This document shows positions 54,536 through 64,000 of a stretch of DNA of 64,000 bases, piece by piece. A model generated the notes under the pieces. It had not been told where the DNA came from. It worked only from the letters and a program-made list of their open reading frames with translations, and searched no databases. The DNA lies in contig NW_026634180.1 in assembly GCF_024868665.1 (NCBI RefSeq), forward strand, positions 1-64,000, in the 5' to 3' direction. The first letter of the stretch is position 1. Every line of letters starts with the position of its first letter. The position numbers were made by a program, and so were the translations under genes. This stretch comes from Triplophysa rosa. Lineage: Eukaryota > Chordata > Actinopteri > Cypriniformes > Nemacheilidae.

Positions 54536-55402
54536 TCCACCCCGTGGATAGTAAATGACTTGCCTGTTGAGAGTCCAGCACAGTCAGCTGACACTGTTTT
54601 AACTCCCCGTCAGAGACAAAAGCAACCTCAACAGAAGGCAAGCTCTGCTGACAATGATGGAATACCAGACACTGATGATGATGATGATGAGTGGACAGGA
54701 GGTTATTGGCTGAGAACACCTGTAGTCAGGATGGGAAATGATCAAGCTGGGCATGGCAGATCAGCAGCCTCAGAGCGGGAGCAAAGTCTAGTGTCAAAGC
54801 CATCTCCTGCAACAACGCCTGGTCAGACTCCAAAGAAACCGACCATGGCCCACAAAGAATGGCCAAATACATCACCGACGAGAGAAACCGAACCTATGGA
54901 CACATACTCACCAGATGGACGAGAGACACCTGAAAGAGACAATACACACACGGATGAGACAAACCTACCTGAAAGAGAACACGAACAAAACATTCCTGTA
55001 AAAGAGGATAAACAAAGCTCAAAGGACAGAGAAGTGGAATTAGTGGGAGATGAATCACAGACAAGTGAACAACCTGATGTCACTTACTTACCTCAGCCTG
55101 GAGAGGATGAGAAAAATGGACATGCTGAACAAGTACAGGAGGAAAGACCGAGTTATCCCCCTATTATGACTTGGCCTGCAGAAGATGCACACAGAGAGGT
55201 TAGGAGGTCGGCCAGAGAGAGGAGACCGAGGCCGATGTTCACTTATGAGTCACTGGGCCAACCTTCAATACAAACCCATGTTCCTACAAATTCCATTTCC
55301 ATGCCACACATAACCAGACAGTTCATCCTACCTGCTCCTTACGCACCACAAATGTACATGCCTTACACATATTACATGCCAGTCACCACACAAAATTATT
55401 AG
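54536..55402 (+). pseudogene. Gypsy B pol C-terminal region, lying in opposite orientation
   Basis: The plus-strand frame (open for about 290 codons) starts at the LTR edge with VNDLPVE, runs through a long polar, Glu/Pro/Thr-rich stretch and has REVRRSARERRPRPMFTYES followed by LGQPSI near its end. This end motif resembles the tail of fish Gypsy Pol proteins after integrase, and NDLPVE resembles the words that follow HRN in them. The integrase on the minus strand stops at RTIHRN (about 55490). A purine tract follows the stop. I infer an inverted segment; an original antisense ORF is the alternative. Confidence 0.6.
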
Positions 55403-55422
55403 GAGGGAAAAAAAAGGGGGAG
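55401..55422 (+). promoter_or_regulatory. Polypurine tract in plus orientation
   Basis: A 22-base all-purine run (AGGAGGGAAAAAAAAGGGGG and AG) directly follows the stop of the plus-strand frame. In LTR elements a tract like this precedes the 3' LTR and primes plus-strand DNA synthesis. Here it points away from the adjacent LTR, which fits inversion of the segment. Confidence 0.6.
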
Positions 55423-55489
55423 TTTTTTTTGTTTGTTTGTTTTGTTTTTGTTGTAACAAATGTCGGGAGCCATTTTTGTTTCTGTGTAT

Positions 55490-57433
55490 GGTTCTGTTCC
55501 TTGCATTTGGGTCTCCCTCAGGATGAATGACATATACAGGATTGTCCGAGATTTGCTCCTTCACCACATAGATCCTCTTCTCCCAGTATGAACATAGCTT
55601 ACCGGGTCCACCTCGCTCACCCATGTTTCGAACCAGTACTCGATCTCCTGGTTTGAGGACCACGCCCCTCGCCTTTTGATCATAATAGGACTTGTTCTTT
55701 GCACTTGATGACAGGCTGGATTTGTTTGCAATCTTGTACGCTTCCGTCATCCTTTTTGACCATTTCTCCACATATCCTTTGTGTGTCACTGATTCGGCGT
55801 TTCCCAATAATCCAAACAAGAGATCCACGGGGAGACGGGGGTGTTGCCCATACAGCAGGTAATGAGGTGATTATCCGGTGGACTCGTGGCGAGTACAGTT
55901 ATATGCGTGTATCATTTGTGGCAAATGTTCTTTCCATCTCTCCTTTTCTCTGTCTGTCAGTGTCCGTAACATTTGTAGCAGTGTGCGGTTGAACCGCTCG
56001 GCGGGGTTATATTGAGGGTGGTATGGGGATGTTCGTGAGTGTCCGACCCCTGACGGCCGTCCAAGGGTGCGGAAAAGGTCGTTCTCAAACTCGCTTCCTT
56101 GATCATGGTGGAGACGATTTGGATAACCCAGACGGGGTGTGTAGTCGTTGTATATCCTTTCAGCTGCAGTTTGTCCTGATTTATTTTTGGTTGGGTAAGC
56201 CTGAGCAAATCTGGTAAAATGGTCTATTACTACCAGAATGTACTCATAACCCCCTTTGCTTTTCTCCAGATGTAAGTAGTCTATGCACACCAGATCGAGA
56301 GGGGAAGCAGAGGTCAGGCTACCCATAGGCACGCGTATGTGTGTGGTGGGTTTCTTTTGTTTTATGCAACTGCATTTTCTTGTGACATATTCCTCTATAC
56401 ATCTCTTCATGTGTGGCCAATAGAAACGTTCTCTGGCGAGATGGAGCACACGTTCTGTGCCAACGTGTCCCATGTTGTCATGGAGATGTTTTAGAGCAAC
56501 TGACTGGTACTTAATGGGTAGGACTAACTGTTTTCTTTCTTGTTTTTGGCGGTACAGGACTCCATTCTCAAAGTGTAGTTGACTCCACTCATGAAGGAGC
56601 TTGAGTGTAAGCCCACTCGCTGACCTTCTGACCTCATCAGTAAGAACATTATTTGTCTCTTTCAGTCTCATTATGTCCCCTATTCCAGGGTCATCTCGTT
56701 GGGCTTTTGCCAGCTCTTCGTGGCTTATTTCGGGCAAGAGTGAATGAGGCTGTGGCATTGCATCAGCAGAGGAGGTGTAAAGTGCAGCTATCCAGGCTAC
56801 ATGTTTCTTCTGGGCTGCTCTACCCCCTTCCCAAGTCGCATGCAGCACATCCCGAGACAGCTCCTCCGTGCATGTCGCTACATAGTTGTCAATATCGAGT
56901 GGGATGCGTGAGAGCGTGTCGGCGTCTACATTGTTTTTTCCAGGTCTGTATTTAATATTGAAGTGGAACTCTGACAATTCTCCAACCCAGCGATGTCCAA
57001 CTGCATTGAGTTTCGCAGTGCTCATGACGTAGGTAAGCGGATTGTTATCAGTGTAGATGGTAAAATGTGGAGCGTAGAAGAGATAGTCTCTAAATTTCTC
57101 ACACACTGCCCACTTCAGAGCAAGGAACTCGAGTTTTCCGCTGTGGAGTCGGTAGTTCCTTTCAGCAGGTGTCAGAGTTCGTGATCCATATCCGATGACT
57201 CGCATTTTTCCACACTGTCGTTGATAGAGGATTGCTCCGAGCCCTTTCTCCGATGCATCCGTGTTTAGGACGAATGGCTCCTCGAAGTTGGGGTATGCGA
57301 GGACTGGGGGGTTGGTCAGCATACTGACAAGCCTTCCACTCGATGGGTGTTTTGGACGGGAGTTGTGGACCCTTGGACTTGCAGTGACATGGAAGGGGTT
57401 GGGGCATGGAGGACTTAACTTGGAGCAGCTCAT
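55490..57433 (-). pseudogene. Gypsy B RNase H and integrase
   Basis: RNase [56 protein letters not shown]. Integrase: zinc finger [20 protein letters not shown] ... CSCIKQKK, catalytic Asp in [17 protein letters not shown], second Asp in [20 protein letters not shown], Glu in [13 protein letters not shown], then C-terminal LKPGDRVLVRNMGERGGPGK and RTIHRN. A TAA at 55871-55873 interrupts the frame after RHESTG. A frameshift near 57320 separates it from the RT part. It would insert the cDNA if intact. Confidence 0.9.
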
Positions 57434-57445
57434 ACAATGGTTTTG

Positions 57446-59461
57446 CTATCTTAGCAAAGTCCTGTATGTAGGAACGTAATAACTCAGGAAGCCGAGAACC
57501 CGTCGGAGATCACCAACCATTTGGGGCATTTTGGTTTTTAAAGCCACCACTGCCTCGAGGTCTTTGGGGTCAATTCGAACTCCCTCGGCCGACACCAAGC
57601 GTCCAACATAGCGAAACTCCTTCTGAAACATCTCGCACTTTTCTGCCCGTAGCTTCACCCCATGATGCTGCAGTGCTTGGAGGACCTTGCGAATCACCTC
57701 CACGTGGCCACTGAAAGATCTGGAGTAGCACAGTAGGTCATCCAGGTACGGGATGCAGTAGTTGTCTCTCAGAGAGCCTAACATCTCCTCCATGCTCCTT
57801 TGAAAAGCTGCAGGTGCATTAGAAAGTCCAAATGGGATCCTTACCCATTCGTAGAGCCCCCAGGGGGTGATGAAGGCAGTGAGATGGCGTGACCCTTCTG
57901 CCATAAACCCCTGGTGGTAAGCTTTACCTTGGTCCAGTATGCTGAACATTGAGTACCCACCTAGCGTGTCTATCAAATCCTGTATTCGTGGCAGTGGATG
58001 TCTGTCGGGTACGGTTTTTTGGTTTAGGAGACGATAATCTATGCAGAGGCGAAGTGTGCCGTCCTTCTTCCGCACACATACAACTGGGGCAGAATAGGCA
58101 GACTTAGATTTCACTATCCAACCCTTTACAAGAAGATCTTGAATGTAGTCTTTTACTTCTTTAAACAGTGGTTTGGGAATGGATGTGTACGCTCTCTGCA
58201 CAGGAACATCGTCGTTGAGGTTGATCACCATTTGCAGATTTGGGATACAGCCAAGGTCATTTCCATCCCTTGCAAAGGCGTTTGACTCTTCATAGAGCAT
58301 CTTTCTAGCAGCCTCCTGCTGTTCTTCCTCCAGATGGTCGAGGTTTACAGGTGGGTCCCACAGAGGTGGATCTGAGTTGCTGACCTGAGTGGTGGTGACC
58401 TGACTGACAGTCGCTGCAGGCTGTGATTTGTCCAGGATATCTGCCTCCACAACATTTTCAACACGCTGCAGGATCCCTAGAGCTGTTTTACGTGGTATTG
58501 TGATGTCATGATTGGTGTTGTTACCAATTGGAATGGTGACATAGGGCTTTGTTGGGTTCTGGATTTCAAACAAACCTGGCCCTGTATCCCACTGTCCAGA
58601 CGATAGGCGGTCTTCATCTGTCTCGAACAACACCAATCGGGTAGAGGCATCCATGTTTGACGGAATCTGACACTTCACCCACAACACTTGACCAGCTGGG
58701 AGCACGATATCCTTGGTACCTGTTCTTAAGCGTCCCTGCTGCATGACTGGCTTTGCTGTCTGAATAAAGTTGACGAGAGCTTCAGCTGTTTCTTTGGGAA
58801 CAGATATGGCATTGCTAAGAAGGCTAGCAAGTACTGGCGCTAGTCTCTCTGGTTTGTCACAAATTAGCACTTCCAAAACATTAAAGCCAATTAATGGTCT
58901 ATCCATGGGGTAGCTGCTGATGAGGAATGGGACACTAATGGACAGGTTGGGGTCCAAGTTCCCTGGCAATTTCACTGTAATAGCTACCCACCCATCATAC
59001 GGGATGAGTCTGCCATTTGCTGCAATAACCTTCAGTTCCTCCTCCCCTAAGATCTCAGAAACTGAGTGAATACTTAGGTCAGGTAGGTACTCTTCTTTCC
59101 AGGCACGGCTGACTATACTGACTTGTGACCCAGAGTCGAGCAAAGAAGTGACTGCTAAGCCATTTAGATAGCTCTGAACTAGGGCCTTTTTCCCAATCAG
59201 GCTAGCAACAGCTCTAGCTTTAGCTACACGTGGTGACTGGGGAGGGAGCTGAGCTACTTGGTTACAGTGACTTAATGTGCTTGCCGTTACTGGGGTTGAG
59301 GGTGAGGGGGGGAATGTTTTGTCATTGTTGGCCTTACTTTCTGGTTGGGACTTATTTCCAGACTCGGTCACTAGATGTCCCTCTCTAGTGCCCGATTGGA
59401 GTTTTCCTGCCTCTTTGGTCTTTTTAGACAGCCTGCTGCACGGTGTCCTTCCTCCCCACAT
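57446..59461 (-). pseudogene. Gypsy B protease and reverse transcriptase
   Basis: 671 codons. Protease: [19 protein letters not shown] (active-site Asp-Ser-Gly near residue 110) with [88 protein letters not shown] and catalytic [12 protein letters not shown]. The [14 protein letters not shown] block replaces the usual LD-x-x-x-A/G-Y-Q motif with a very similar form. A one-base deletion near 57480 ends the frame within the connection domain. Confidence 0.92.
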
Positions 59462-61243
59462 GTGAAACAGTGTTTACAGTCTTGTCTGTCTTGTTCCACG
59501 CAGCTTGGACAACCATAGGGTTTTCCACTTTTAGATTGTGTCCTATTTTGACTGTACTGTAGATATTAGATATTATTTATTATAATGATCTTGCTTGGTC
59601 TATAAACACCATGCACTGTGCTGTGTTTTACCTTTCTGTGTTTTTCTTATTTGCTCCTGTAAAGCTGCTTTGGAACAATGCACATTGTGAAAAGCGCTAT
59701 ATAAATAAAATTGAATTGAATTGAATTGTACTGGCGCCCATTGTAAGTTAGCTGTTGTTGGTTTTGTTTTTGCATGGTCTCAACCAGTTTGATGAGCTCC
59801 TCTACTTTGGTCGTGAGGTCTCTCAGGGGATCTGGTTTTGTTTGATTTGACTTGGATCCTACACTCTCTGACTTTGTGCTAGGTGTCTTTACCACATCAG
59901 GCTCGAGCTGTGCGCTGTGCGCATTTGTTACAGTCTGTCGGCGGGAAGAGCCAAGTCTTTTCATTCTCTCGTTTTCTTCACTAGTGATTTTCATCACATG
60001 ATGAAGAATCATCTCATCAGTGATCCCACTGTTTGTCAACAAAGGTTTGAGCTCTCTGTGTATGTCAGTGTGTTTGTGCCCAAAGCCTTGGTACACTGTA
60101 TGTAGGAAAACATCTTGCACTGTAGCTGCGGAGTATTTAATGTCAGTGTCAGCCAGTTTTGATGTCAATAGGATGCGTTGTTTTAAACCTATCACACGAT
60201 AGAGAAATTGTTGTGGTGTCTCAATCTCATCCTGTTTCGTACACATCAACTCTTGGAATAGCTCTGTGCTGTTTTTTTTCTCTTAGGTGAGTTTGGAGAA
60301 ATCCCTTGAGTTCAGTCACTGCCATGTCGTCTTTGTTTATCAACATCTCTTTGAATATGCCTGGTCTTATGATTTTGAGCACACCACGAACAATCTCTGA
60401 GTCTGAGAACCCTTCTTTGATTCCATCATCAATTTGCCTGCAGACATTATTGTAGCTGATATCTGAGGATTGATCATCGATCTGCCCGCCTTGCACTTTG
60501 AACTCTTTCCGAGGAAGGTATCTGATTTCCCTTAAGGACACCATCCCCTCGCGAGCCGACTGAGAGGCAGGCTCACCCTGTGGGTTTCTGCCGGGCTGCC
60601 TAAGCAGGACTGAGGATGGGGGTATATGTGTCTGTGGCGGCGAAGCATGTGCTGGTATACACTGTATGAGTTTCTTTCTAAGCTCTTCGTAGTTAGCGAG
60701 CACTTTAAGCAAATCAGGGTTCGCTGTGTCAGGTGCATTTAACATTGTAGCCTTAACTGAGCCTGAATCTAGTTCAGCAATATCACTAGGCGATGTAGTA
60801 CTCACTGAAATAGGTGTGTGGCGATTCTGTTTGTGAGTGTCTGTGGTGATTTCAGGAGGTGTTTGGATAATGACAGAACCCTCAGAAAAATCAACATGGT
60901 CATCAAGCTTATCACCACTATGCCCAGTATGTAACTCAGAATCACCCTTTACATTTAGAAGTGACATATCATCATCACGACATTTCACTACATCATCAAT
61001 AGCGTTTTTTAACATCAGCAACTGAACCATTCCCTCGTCCTCTGTTTCAAGTAACTGCTTACTGTACATGAACGAGTTGATGTGATCGTAGCATTCCTCC
61101 TGATCTCCCTCCACAAGCTCTGACTGGTCCACGTCCGACACTGGACTCACCGCTCTGGCGACCCGAAGAAGCTCTTCAACTGACAAGGTGAGTAGGCTCT
61201 TCCTAATGTCCCACACTAGGCTTTTCCTCTCATCACTCGCCAT
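59405..61243 (-). pseudogene. Gypsy B gag
   Basis: From MASDERKSLVWDIRKSLLTL (61243) the frame goes through an acidic middle part and a capsid-like region (IRYLPRKEFKVQGG ... QIDDGIKEGFSDSEIVRGVL ... LKGFLQTHLREK). A +1 insertion in an A8 run near 60265 shifts the frame; the following frame continues ETPQQFLYRVIGLKQRI and a coiled coil (TTKVEELIKLVETMQKQNQQ). An L2 tail (59560-59726) splits it, and the zinc knuckle [14 protein letters not shown] follows near 59440-59480. Gag would package the RNA. Confidence 0.88.
59560..59726 (+). mobile_element. L2-type 3' tail inserted in gag
   Basis: The insert ends AAAGCGCTATATAAATAAAATTGAATTGAATTGAATTG, the L2 3' terminus with its short repeats, in plus orientation. 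It is flanked by the direct repeat TGTACTG (59553-59559 and 59727-59733), consistent with target-primed reverse transcription. Only ~167 bp were copied. Confidence 0.88.
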
Positions 61244-61415
61244 GATGGCTCCTCGTCTCCCTCACGGCTGGCAACACAGTTCGGTGATGGTGCAGTCGGC
61301 TCTGGATCGCAGACCTCCACTCGTTCACGATCGCAGTCCCCACGGCTGGACAGGGCTAGTTGCTGGTCAGCGTTGTCATCACTTGGCTCCCGATCTAATA
61401 GGTGGCGCCGAAGTG

Positions 61416-61433
61416 ATCCCGGACGAGCCCCCA
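61416..61433 (-). promoter_or_regulatory. Primer binding site, tRNA-Pro type
   Basis: The minus strand reads TGGGGGCTCGTCCGGGAT six bases inside the 5' LTR. This is the classical 18-base complement of the tRNA-Pro 3' end, so minus-strand synthesis would be primed by tRNA-Pro. It fixes the element's orientation independently of the coding frames. Confidence 0.92.
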
Positions 61434-61439
61434 AGAATC

Positions 61440-62532
61440 TGTAGCGGGTCCCGGCTAGGTCTCCGCTGGCAGATATATGTATAATCTTCTGATAGGAGTG
61501 TCCTTGAAATATTGGAAATATTACAAAGAAATCAGCGACGCAGGACAACAGTTGCTCATTCTCCTTTCATTCGGATTATCTTTATTTTTAACTTCATTTT
61601 AACTTTGTATCTGCAATCATGAATTATTTTCTGTTCTTTTGTCTGCTTTGCATTGAAGCACAGGTTATATCCACATTTGGATAACATGAAGCCATATATT
61701 CTTCAAAGGTCTGTTTTTACATAAATGTCTCCTCACATATTTTCCAAACATTAATTTATCAAAATTTGTATGAAACCAAAAACAAACATTTTCCCTTTAA
61801 CTCACATTTTCTGTCTATCTTCAATCATGTCTGCACTTCTCCCTTTTAACACCTGTCATTGTCCTCTCATTAAAAGAGTATTTTTGTAATAACTGTACAT
61901 TTTATAAGTGTTCACTTTATACGACAGAATAAATCTCATTTGCAGTTAAACTGTATTACATTTTACACTATATGAACACAAACTTAAATAATAAACATGT
62001 CTGCCTCATAACTTGGTGCCCAGTCCTATGAACTGAAACTGTATCATTGTCTAATATTAACACGTCCCCCGTAAAACAAGGCTGCAGCCGTAACTGGTCT
62101 TACTCGGTACATTAGCATTAACTTACTACCCTTTGAACATTGTACCACACACACAGCTGCTTTCCACACACAGCAATAACCCACAAATGCCCAGGAGCCA
62201 CAGGGAACAAACAAAAGATATCAATAGATGCGGACGTCAGCCGCCATTTTCTCAACTACGTACCATCAGACTTAACCGTTTATACACTTGACATACTTTT
62301 ATCTTACAGACCACACATCACCGGGATTAATATTATTTTATAAACATCTGTAGTTACATAAAAGGTGTGTAACTAACCTGGAAATATTGGAAATATTACA
62401 AAGAAATCAGCGACGCAGGACAACAGTTGCTTCAATTTTATAAGTCAGAATAAAATAAAATACAATTGCAATAGAAGGAAAGGAAACAAAAAGTAATAAT
62501 CTCAACAAAACACTTATTTTGTGAGTATCACA
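61440..62532 (-). mobile_element. 5' LTR of Gypsy B
   Basis: 1,093 bp with the same TGTAGCGGG start and TATCACA end as the left LTR. The two are highly similar by eye apart from the ~134-bp difference near the end and scattered substitutions, so the insertion is not ancient. CATG follows it. Confidence 0.92.
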
Positions 62533-62536
62533 CATG

Positions 62537-62948
62537 TTATTTTCTCAATTGGCGAGTTGGCAAAATGCTAGATATTGGTCTTTTCTGTAATAGAACAGGC
62601 AGCGTCTTTGTTGCATTTTTTCGGTAGGAAAAAAACAATATTTAGGACCTCGAAAGCCATGTTTCTTTATAAAAGCATAATTTTTCTAAAGCCACGTGTA
62701 TTTTAAGCAGGGTTTGAAATGAACACCCACCGAATGCGGGTAAAAATCAACTGTGGCAGGTAACGCTGTCAAATCACTAGGCCATTTGCCGATTTACTTA
62801 CCTTTCATAAATTATGTTCACTCACGTTGCTAGCGAAATTTAAGTAATCTGCGTAGATTTTATTTAGCGGCAATACACGTACAGTGTTTTTATTTCTGTA
62901 AGACTGGTGGCATCTTTTAGCAATAGTTGTGAAGCAGTGGTTTAGTTA
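62537..62948. other. Nothing firm
   Basis: 62715-62790 (GGTTTGAAATGAACACCCACC, GAATGCGGGTAAAA) looks like a piece of a fish repeat. No coding exon recognised. Confidence 0.35.
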
Positions 62949-63479
62949 CAGTCGTGGCCAAAAGTATTGGCAGTGACATAAATGTTGTGTTGCAAAGTTT
63001 GCTGCTTCTGTATTTGTAGATTATTTTGCCACATGTTTCTATGGTATACTGGATATCTTAAGTTAGTATATGTTAAGTTTTAAAGTCGTTTATTGGCAAA
63101 AACATAATACTGTATATGCAAAGAGTCAATATTTACAGTGTTGGGCCTTGTTTTTTTCCATGACCTCTGGCATGCTGGATATTAGCTTATGGGCCAAATC
63201 CTGACAGATGGTGGATATTTCTCGCCTTATTAGTGCTCTGAGTTGATCACAATTTGTGGCCTTCTGCTTTTCCACTCGCCTTTTGAGGACGATTGACCAC
63301 AGTTTCTCTATATGGGATTGACATCCGGGGAGTTGCTTTTTTTTAGCAATTATTTAAAATGCATCTGATCACTCTGCATAATAATCTATAAACAATGTGA
63401 ATGAACACCACAACAGCTAAAGCAGAAACTTTGCAAAACGCATCATTTATGTCACTGCCAATACTTTTGGCCATGACTG
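62949..63479 (-). mobile_element. Tc1-like deletion derivative
   Basis: Inverted ends CAGTCGTGGCCAAAAGTATT and its near inverse (AATACTTTTGGCCATGACTG) are flanked by TA (62947-62948 and 63480-63481). The middle (about 63135-63340) carries, on the minus strand, a transposase C-terminus: IEKLWSIVLKRRVEKQKATN, CDQLRALIRREISTICQDLA and HKLISSMPEVMEKNKAQHC. The two catalytic Asp residues are deleted. Confidence 0.85.
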
Positions 63480-63481
63480 TA

Positions 63482-64000
63482 TACTGTATAAACTATAGAA
63501 ATACTTTTAAGCTTACTGAACTATGAGTGTCGTGTGTGGTGCTTGTGACGATGGAGCGATCAGTAAGGAAAACAACTAAATTTTTTATCTTATTAGTCGT
63601 ATACCTGTATATTTCGCTTGCTTTCGCTCTTTTTCGATAGTGATGACTTTGCATGATGATGAATCATTTAATCTAGGTAAGCACAAACATCTTCGACCCA
63701 TTACGTCATGGAGCAACGTGTCCGTGCTGCTCTGAAAATGTTTGCATACACAGCATATCTGTTTCCTCAAAATAGTTTTAAGTGTTGCAGTAGCCCACGA
63801 ATGTCACCTGAGGGCTGTTCCATGAAACAAGATTACGAAATAAACCAGGCTAATTTGGTTAGTCAGATTTATTGTTGGTCGATTCGGTCTCATAAAGCAA
63901 ACTTAAAATAGACCAATTTGGAGTCAATGTCACGGTTACGTCACTGCCAGCTATGCGCGCATACTGGTGGCAGAAAAACGGTGGAAACAAAGCAGCAACG
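63482..64000. other. Non-coding end of window, one repeat block
   Basis: 63815-63880 (GGGCTGTTCCATGAAACAAG ... AAACCAGGCTAATTTGGTTAG) is a block I recognise as common in fish genomes. The short frame at 63708-63911 has no known motif. Confidence 0.4.

Larger units (their letters stand above)
53305..62536 (-). mobile_element. Ty3/Gypsy retrotransposon B with both LTRs
   Basis: The element has two LTRs (53309-54535 and 61440-62532), flanked by the 4-bp direct repeat CATG (53305-53308 and 62533-62536). Minus-strand order: 5' LTR at right, PBS, gag, protease, RT, RNase H, integrase, then an oppositely oriented segment (54536-55480), and the 3' LTR at left. Several frameshifts, an in-frame stop and an L2 tail inside gag show it is inactive. 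No envelope-like frame is seen. Confidence 0.93.

Noticed and set aside
54536..55402. Long plus-strand ORF as a host gene
   Set aside because: It lies between an LTR and integrase of one retrotransposon, starts at the LTR edge without a clear ATG, and ends in a Pol-tail-like motif and polypurine tract.

Overview
The window looks like nuclear DNA of a teleost fish, most probably a cyprinid. The evidence is the repeat content: a HAmo/DANA-type tRNA-derived SINE, fish-type DIRS tyrosine-recombinase retrotransposons, Ty3/Gypsy elements, L2-type LINEs ending in the AGCGCTATATAAATAAA tail, Tc1/mariner, several hAT families, a piggyBac derivative and Kolobok-like elements with THAP exons. I see no complete host gene, no rRNA or tRNA gene and nothing prokaryotic. 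It is an intergenic or intronic tract built from successive insertions.

Layout. 1-4460 holds short MITE-like repeats, a minisatellite and the SINE. 4462-5446 is a piggyBac derivative lying beside the only recognisable host-gene remnant, two exon pieces of a JNK-type MAP kinase (mapk8-like) with an in-frame stop, at 5464-5781. DIRS debris (two fragments, minus strand) fills 5790-9165. A Kolobok/THAP element lies at 9497-10812, with a sister copy at 31765-32910. 13049-13632 is a solo LTR. A plus-strand DIRS fragment (14862-17818) abuts a Gypsy element that has lost its integrase core and 3' LTR (17819-21430). 24751-31367 is a nearly complete DIRS on the minus strand, with both inverted terminal repeats, an internal complementary region, and gag, RT/RNase H and tyrosine recombinase remnants, interrupted by an L2 3' end.

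From 34 kb on there are foldback elements and an ACGT-rich repeat. A palindromic Tc1 (38800-42277) contains a hAT that contains another hAT. A large inverted-arm element (44150-47110) has been hit by two further hATs. After it come a LINE 3' end (47607-48320), a 5'-truncated L2 (48912-52330) and a Gypsy element with both LTRs, PBS and 4-bp target duplication (53305-62536). A Tc1 deletion derivative lies at 62949-63479.

No coding region examined is intact across its full expected length: stops, frameshifts and nested insertions are seen in every larger one. The more notable points are the Gypsy 3' pol segment and polypurine tract lying inverted next to the LTR, the DIRS internal complementary region, the Tc1 palindrome, the THAP element pair, and a short coding start inside the foldback arms that resembles the N-terminus of the SWIM/YqaJ-type fish proteins. 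Family assignments come from reading motifs and from memory of the families; no database search was possible.
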